Positions 23,350 to 27,636 of a DNA stretch of 27,636 nucleotides are shown here, piece by piece. Every line of letters starts with the position of its first letter. Position 1 is the stretch's first letter. The stretch comes from DATKPC01 sp035524275. Its GTDB lineage: Bacteria; Pseudomonadota; Gammaproteobacteria; Burkholderiales; Burkholderiaceae_F. The position numbers were made by a program, and so were the translations under genes. Location of the stretch: NCBI GenBank assembly GCA_035524275.1, contig DATKPC010000027.1, positions 1 through 27,636 on the forward strand, written 5' to 3'. The notes below the pieces were generated by a model. That model did no database searches. It saw nothing but the letters and a program-made list of their open reading frames with translations, and had not been told where the DNA came from.

Positions 23350-24649
23350 GCTTCGACCCTTGCGCGGCGGTGCCTGCACGCCGGTCCCCGGCCGCGAAGG
23401 CGGCGGTGCCGCAATCCGTGGCCGCATTATCCGCGCCGCGGCGGCGACGATGATCGCCGGGTGCCAGTGCATTCCGCCCGCCGGGCCGCCCCTCTTGACC
23501 GCGCGGTACGAGCGTGCGTCATCGACCGTCGTTGCGCAGCTGGACGACGCGGAGATCATCGCCGCGCTGCCGGCGTGGCGCGCCTCCTGCGGCGCGAACC
23601 GCCGCGGCGCCACGCCGGGCTGCGACGCCCTCGGCGCGGACGCGCCCGACCTGCGTCGCGCGTTGTCCGCCTGTTGCGATGCCTGGCGTATCGTCGCGCA
23701 GGAGCGGCGCGCCGACGGCACGGCGCGCAGCGGCTGCGCGATCGCCGCCGCGCGCGACGACGATTGCGGCACGGTGGTCGCGGAGCGACGACGCGGACTG
23801 ATGACGGGCTACTACGAGCCGGAGCTCGACGGCAGCCGGACGCGGGACGCCACGCACTCCGTGCCGCTGTACGGCGTGCCGCCGGACCTGCTGACGATCG
23901 ACCTGGCGGCGATCTACCCGGAGCTGCGCGGCCAGCGCGTGCGCGGGCGCCTGGTGCAGACGGACAGCGGCGCGCGGGTCGTCCCGTACTGGTCGCGCGC
24001 GCAAATCGAGCATCCGGCGGGCGACGGCGCGAAGCTCGGCGGCGGCGAACTGCTCTGGGTCGACGACCCGCTCGCGGCATTCTTCCTGCAGGTGCAGGGC
24101 TCCGGCCGGGTCCGCCTGGCGGACGGCAGCATCGTTCGCGTCGGCTACGCGGAGACCAACGGGCAGCCCTACCGGTCCATCGGTCGCTGGCTGGTCGACC
24201 AGGGCGAACTGAAACTGCAGGACGCGACGGTTCCAGGCATCGAGGCCTGGGCGCGTGCGCATCCGGAACGAGTCGACGAACTTCTCGACGCCAATCCGAG
24301 CTACGTCTTCTTCCGCGAAATGCCGCTCGGCGACCCCGCCGACGGTCCGCGCGGGGCGCTCGGCGTGCCGCTGCAGGCCGAGCATTCGGTCGCGGTGGAT
24401 CCGCGCTTCGTGCCGCTGGGCGCGCCGCTCGTCATTTCTCGAACCGACGGGACCCGGCCGCGCGCGCGCCTCGCGTTCGGGCAGGACACCGGCGGCGCCA
24501 TCCGCGGCCCGATCCGCTTCGACCTGTTCCGCGGCACCGGTCCTGCGGCGGGCGCCGCCGCCGGCGTCCAGCGCGACGAAGTCGAGGCGTGGATCCTGCT
24601 GCCCAAGGGGGTCGCGCCGCCGGCGCTGCTGCGCACCGACCCGCATTGA
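23348..24649 (+). CDS. mltA: Membrane-bound lytic murein transglycosylase A
   Basis: This 433-residue lipoprotein cleaves peptidoglycan glycan strands to 1,6-anhydromuropeptides at the outer membrane's inner face. A lipobox IAGC gives lipidated Cys39 after a basic (RGRIIR) and hydrophobic stretch. Family blocks include MTGYYEPEL (152-160), FFLQVQGSGRV (245-255), ETNGQPYRSIG (269-279) and the catalytic loop GQDTGGAIRGPIRFDLFRG, with Asp380 as the probable catalytic acid (E. coli Asp308). A 3D-domain-like C-terminus is intact. An in-frame stop at 23336-23338 forbids a longer start; ATG 23348 or TTG 23360 are the options, leaving a 34-38 residue leader that is long and oddly contains Glu and several glycines. 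The stop is seven bases from that of the convergent cheB. Confidence 0.94.
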   Translation: MLRPLRGGACTPVPGREGGGAAIRGRIIRAAAATMIAGCQCIPPAGPPLLTARYERASSTVVAQLDDAEIIAALPAWRASCGANRRGATPGCDALGADAPDLRRALSACCDAWRIVAQERRADGTARSGCAIAAARDDDCGTVVAERRRGLMTGYYEPELDGSRTRDATHSVPLYGVPPDLLTIDLAAIYPELRGQRVRGRLVQTDSGARVVPYWSRAQIEHPAGDGAKLGGGELLWVDDPLAAFFLQVQGSGRVRLADGSIVRVGYAETNGQPYRSIGRWLVDQGELKLQDATVPGIEAWARAHPERVDELLDANPSYVFFREMPLGDPADGPRGALGVPLQAEHSVAVDPRFVPLGAPLVISRTDGTRPRARLAFGQDTGGAIRGPIRFDLFRGTGPAAGAAAGVQRDEVEAWILLPKGVAPPALLRTDPH

Positions 24650-24656
24650 GGGGCGA

Positions 24657-25724
24657 TCAACCCGCCTTCTGCAGCCAGCCCGGGATCTCCTCGAGGCCCA
24701 GCACGGCATCGGCCGCGCCCAGCCGGACGGCTTCGCGCGGCATGCCGTAGACGACGCAGGACGCCTCGTCCTGCGCCGCGGTCCGCGCGCCCGCGTCGCG
24801 CATTTCCCGCAACCCGCGCGCGCCATCGTCGCCCATCCCGGTCATGATCACGCCGACCGCATTCCTTCCGGCGCAATGGGCCACGGAACGGAACAGCACG
24901 TCGACCGAAGGCTTGTGGCGGTTCACGAGCGGGCCGTCGACGACTTCCACGACGTACTGCGCGCCGTTGCGCGCAAGGCGCAGGTGCTGCCCTCCGGGAG
25001 CGATCAGCGCGCGTCCATCGTGGACGCGGTCCCCATGCTTCGCCTCGGCGACTTCGATCGCGCACATCGCATCCAGCCGCGCCGCGAACGATGCGGTGAA
25101 TCGCTCCGGCATGTGCTGGACCACGACCAGCCCCGGCGTCGTCCGCGGCAGCCGCGGCAGCAGGACCTCGAGCGCCTGCACGCCTCCGGTCGACACGCCG
25201 ATCGCGATCACCCGGTCCGAGGTCTGCGCCATCGAACCGCTCGCCGTCGTCGCGTGCGCGGCCGGCACGAGCGCCGGCGACGCCGCCGACGGCGCCCTTG
25301 CGCGCACCGACAACGCGCTCAGGTTCGCCGCCGCAGCCGCCTTGACGGCCGCGACGATGTTGTCCGCTCCGGCCTCGAGGAAGCTCTTCAGGCCGTCGCC
25401 CGGCTTCGTCACGAACGAGACCGCGCCGGCCGCCAGCGCCTGCAGCGTCGTGTCCGCGCCCTTGGCCGTCAACGTCGAGCACATCACGACCGGCGTCGGG
25501 TGCTCCGTCATCAGCTTGCGCAGGAACGTGATGCCGTCCATCCGCGGCATCTCGACGTCCAGCACGAGGACGTCCGGCCAGCGCGTGCGCATGCGCTCGA
25601 GCGCGAACAGCGGATCCGAGGCGGCGCCGATGACATCGATGCCGCCGGCGGTCAGCGTGTCGGCGAGGCACCGTCGCACGACGGCCGAATCGTCGACGAT
25701 CATCGCCGTGACCCGCGCCGTCAT
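24657..25724 (-). CDS. cheB: Chemotaxis response regulator protein-glutamate methylesterase CheB
   Basis: This 355-residue protein demethylates and deamidates chemoreceptors when phosphorylated by CheA. It has an N-terminal receiver (1-125; Asp11-Asp12, phospho-acceptor Asp56 in VLDVEMPRMDG, Lys107) and a C-terminal methylesterase with Ser178 (GVSTGG), His204 (QHMPERFT) and Asp300 (GMGDDG); spacings equal those of the E. coli triad Ser164, His190, Asp286. The linker (about 130-168) is Ala/Ser-rich and slightly long. The start at 25724 has GAGGGG six bases upstream; a longer in-frame start at 25766 lacks this. It is the last gene of the mcp-cheW-cheR-cheB run. Confidence 0.96.
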   Translation of the reverse strand: MTARVTAMIVDDSAVVRRCLADTLTAGGIDVIGAASDPLFALERMRTRWPDVLVLDVEMPRMDGITFLRKLMTEHPTPVVMCSTLTAKGADTTLQALAAGAVSFVTKPGDGLKSFLEAGADNIVAAVKAAAAANLSALSVRARAPSAASPALVPAAHATTASGSMAQTSDRVIAIGVSTGGVQALEVLLPRLPRTTPGLVVVQHMPERFTASFAARLDAMCAIEVAEAKHGDRVHDGRALIAPGGQHLRLARNGAQYVVEVVDGPLVNRHKPSVDVLFRSVAHCAGRNAVGVIMTGMGDDGARGLREMRDAGARTAAQDEASCVVYGMPREAVRLGAADAVLGLEEIPGWLQKAG

Positions 25725-25790
25725 CGCGCGCCCCTCGCGCGCCGCGGCGACGCGGCGCCACGGCATGGCATGTCCCGGGATTTCTCCACG

Positions 25791-26597
25791 TCATTCCTCC
25801 CGCTGGTAGATCGCCGGCTGCGCCTGCCGAAGCTCGCCCGCCGCGCCCGGCAGTCCGCGCAGCGTCTCGGCGTGGCCGACGTACAGCACGCCGCCGGGCG
25901 CCAGATGCGCGACGACGTTGGCGACGATCTGCGCCTTGCGTGCGGTGTCGAAGTAGATCAGGACATTGCGCAGGAAAATGACGTCGAAGAGGCCGAGCGC
26001 CGGCTGCGGCTGCAGCAGGTTCCCGCGCGCGAACTGGACGATCACGCGCAGTTCGCGGCCGACGAGCATCTGGCCCTCGTAGGGCCCGCTTCCCTTGCGG
26101 CAGAAGCGTTCCAGGTAACGCGCCGGGATTCCGGCGGCCCGCTCCAGCGGATACAGCCCGAGCTGCGCCGCGAGGACCATCGCGCTCGACAGGTCGGTGC
26201 CGACGACCTCCCACCCCTGCAATCCCATGACGTCGGCAAGGACCATCGCCGCGCTGTAGGCTTCCTCACCCGACGAGCTGGCCGCGCTCCAGACACGTAC
26301 GGCGCGCCGGCCGCGCGCCGCCGCGGCGACGGTCGCCAGGTGATCGAAGTGGCGCGGCTCGCGGAAGAAATACGTTTCGTTCGTCGTCAGCCGGTCGACG
26401 ATGCGCGTCAGCATTTCCGGATCGCGACTGCGCGCAAGGGCGGCCACGTACTCCTCGATGCTCGTCGCGCCGGATTCGATCGCGAGCCGGCTCAGGCGGC
26501 CGGCGACGAGGATCTTCTTGTCCGGCCCGAAGCGGATGCCCGACTCGCGGTGGAAAAGGTCGGCGACCGCCGCGAACGTCGCTTCCGAGATTTGCAT
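25791..26597 (-). CDS. cheR: Chemotaxis protein methyltransferase CheR
   Basis: This 268-residue enzyme methylates receptor glutamates using S-adenosylmethionine. The N-terminal helical CheR_N domain (1-70) is followed by NETYFFREPRHF (73-84), the SAM motif VWSAASSSGEEAYS (102-115; canonical form WSAACSTGEEPYS, so the Cys is Ser here) and FLRNVLIYFD (about 208-217). GAGG lies five bases before the ATG. It is followed by cheB after 66 bp with no cheD between. The neighbouring receptor ends in a CheR-tether-like pentapeptide, which would match a CheR with a beta-subdomain docking site; I cannot judge that site by eye. Confidence 0.95.
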   Translation of the reverse strand: MQISEATFAAVADLFHRESGIRFGPDKKILVAGRLSRLAIESGATSIEEYVAALARSRDPEMLTRIVDRLTTNETYFFREPRHFDHLATVAAAARGRRAVRVWSAASSSGEEAYSAAMVLADVMGLQGWEVVGTDLSSAMVLAAQLGLYPLERAAGIPARYLERFCRKGSGPYEGQMLVGRELRVIVQFARGNLLQPQPALGLFDVIFLRNVLIYFDTARKAQIVANVVAHLAPGGVLYVGHAETLRGLPGAAGELRQAQPAIYQREE

Positions 26598-26652
26598 CGT
26601 CGCCTCGTGGTCCCGGGTGCCGCAGCGATGCGCGTCGGATGCGGCGGCGGGG

Positions 26653-27255
26653 CTAGCGCGCGTCGTCGCCGACGATCAGCCGCGCCAGTTCGCGCTGCGC
26701 CAGTGCACGGCCCAGGTCGAGGACGACCAGGAACCGTCCGCCGACCTTGGCCATCCCGGCAATGAATTGCGGATCGATCCGGGCGCCAACGGCCGGCGCC
26801 GGCTCGATCTGCGTGGGCGCGATGTCGATCACCTCGTGGACCGTGTCGACGAGGACGCCCAGGACCTGCGGCCGCGCGCCGGACGACGCAGCGCTCGCGT
26901 CACCGTCTTCGCCCGCCTCGACCTCGACGACGACGACGCAGGTGCGACGCCCGATCGGCGTCGACGCCAACTCGAGCCGCGACGCGAGATCCAGCACCGG
27001 CACGACGGCGCCGCGCAGGTTGATGACGCCGCGCACGAAGCGCGGCATCAGAGGAACCCGCGTCAGCGCCGGAACCTCGAGGATCTCGCGCACGGCGTCG
27101 ATGGGCGCGGCGTAGGCCTCGGCACCCAACGCGAACACGAGGAATTGCCGCTGCGATGCGGCGGCATCGGCGCCATGGGCGGCCGCGCCGATCGCCAGGC
27201 GGGCTGCCCGCTCCTGCTCGGCGACGGCATCGATCTCGGCTTGTGCGGTGTGCAT
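26653..27255 (-). CDS. cheW: Chemotaxis coupling protein CheW
   Basis: This 200-residue protein couples receptors to the kinase CheA. The CheW fold spans about 35-195: QFLVFALGAEAYAAPIDAV, the conserved VRGVINLRGAVVPVLDL (74-90), VLVDTVHEVIDI and a final FLVVLDL. The N-terminal 30 residues are an Ala-rich extension, longer than in E. coli CheW (167 residues). An insert rich in Gly, Ala, Ser and Asp (about 116-130) lengthens one loop. The start at 27255 is the first Met giving a normal CheW length; no clear Shine-Dalgarno precedes it, so translation may be coupled to the mcp gene ending 25 bp upstream. Confidence 0.93.
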   Translation of the reverse strand: MHTAQAEIDAVAEQERAARLAIGAAAHGADAAASQRQFLVFALGAEAYAAPIDAVREILEVPALTRVPLMPRFVRGVINLRGAVVPVLDLASRLELASTPIGRRTCVVVVEVEAGEDGDASAASSGARPQVLGVLVDTVHEVIDIAPTQIEPAPAVGARIDPQFIAGMAKVGGRFLVVLDLGRALAQRELARLIVGDDAR

Positions 27256-27280
27256 GGAATCAGCGGACGCGCGGCGCCAT

Positions 27281-27636
27281 TCAGAAGCGGGTGAAATGCG
27301 ATTCGTCGATCGCCGCCGGGCGCGGTCCGGGCAGGCCCGCCGACGGCAGGCTCGGCTCAGGCGCACGGCCGGCTTGGCGGTTGAGGTCTCGCCGCGCCGC
27401 CTGAGGCGCGTCGAGCGGTGCGGCGCCGCGCCAGCCGGCATCCGCTGGCGCGTCCGCCGCGCCGGGCCCGCGATCGCGACGCTCCGCCGGACCCGCCGCG
27501 GCGAGCTTGAAGAAGATCATCATCTGGTCGAGCTGTTCGGACTGCGCCGACATCTCGGTGGCGGTGGCCGCCAGTTCCTCGGAGGCCGAGGCGTTCTGCT
27601 GCGTCACCGAGTTCAGCTGGCTCATCGCCTCGGTGA
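27281..27636 (-). CDS. Methyl-accepting chemotaxis protein, C-terminal end (partial)
   Basis: Only the last 118 residues or so are present; the gene continues past the right edge. The N-terminal portion visible here, MSQLNSVTQQNASASEELAA then TATEMSAQSEQL, is the C-terminal helix of the MCP signalling domain including the methylation-helix region (ASASEE). A Pro/Ala/Gly/Arg-rich flexible tail of about 70 residues follows, ending in HFTRF. That ending fits the x-aromatic-x-x-aromatic pattern of the NWETF pentapeptide that tethers CheR and CheB to E. coli Tar and Tsr. It is first in the mcp-cheW-cheR-cheB run. Ligand domain is unknown. Confidence 0.93.
   Translation of the reverse strand, partial: TEAMSQLNSVTQQNASASEELAATATEMSAQSEQLDQMMIFFKLAAAGPAERRDRGPGAADAPADAGWRGAAPLDAPQAARRDLNRQAGRAPEPSLPSAGLPGPRPAAIDESHFTRF

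Noticed and set aside
24255..26765. 836-codon plus-strand open frame
   Set aside because: It overlaps mltA in another frame and runs antisense to cheB and cheR; low-complexity composition and no recognisable domain.

Overview
The window is GC-rich, gene-dense chromosomal DNA from a proteobacterium, most likely a betaproteobacterium of the Burkholderiales/Nitrosomonadales type. Support for this is the 5' part of a 16S rRNA gene at the left edge (minus strand), a betaproteobacterial-style rRNA leader, and the linkage of apaG, gph, trpE, trpG, trpD and trpC seen in that class. I cannot name a genus. I saw no CRISPR array, insertion sequence, prophage or tRNA gene; it reads as a core-genome segment.

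Layout. (1) 1-820: 5' end of 16S rRNA, its leader (hairpin, boxA-like motif) and a strong sigma70 promoter, all minus strand. (2) 980-4831, minus: a PAS-PAS-PAS-GAF-GGDEF-EAL cyclic-di-GMP protein followed by an enoyl-CoA hydratase. (3) 4993-9916, plus: acrylyl-CoA reductase (acuI), an APC-family amino-acid permease, a MocA-like nucleotidyltransferase and an M61 peptidase with a PDZ domain, ending in a large inverted repeat. (4) 9952-12675: an exported YVTN beta-propeller (minus), a divergent NarX/UhpB-type sensor kinase without a partner regulator (plus) and a PilZ protein (minus). (5) 12780-22715, minus: gph, trpE, ltaE, a FixL/FixJ-like two-component pair, an Fnr-type [4Fe-4S] regulator, trpG, trpD, trpC and ung. 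(6) 22762-24649: apaG (plus), a small membrane protein (minus) and the lytic transglycosylase mltA (plus). (7) 24657-27636, minus: chemosensory genes, in transcription order the 3' end of an mcp, then cheW, cheR and cheB.

How the genes work together. Region 5 holds the anthranilate and indole-glycerol-phosphate steps of tryptophan synthesis, but trpE and trpGDC are separated by about 4.3 kb carrying ltaE and a complete oxygen/redox cascade (sensor kinase, FixJ-like regulator, Fnr). trpE is preceded by a 27-codon reading frame ending in Trp-Arg-Trp-Arg-Arg, with mutually exclusive RNA pairings downstream, a candidate trp attenuator. Palindromes lie upstream of fnr, and a TTGAC-N4-GTCAA dyad close to the Fnr consensus lies upstream of the sensor kinase, which suggests a feedback circuit. 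Regions 2 and 4 supply c-di-GMP turnover and a c-di-GMP receptor. Region 7 supplies receptor methylation and demethylation, and the receptor ends in a probable CheR/CheB tethering pentapeptide.

No wholly new multi-gene system is evident. The most interesting signals are regulatory: the trp leader, the two operator-like regions around the redox module, and the start codons of mltA and the small membrane gene, which overlap on opposite strands in a single CATG.
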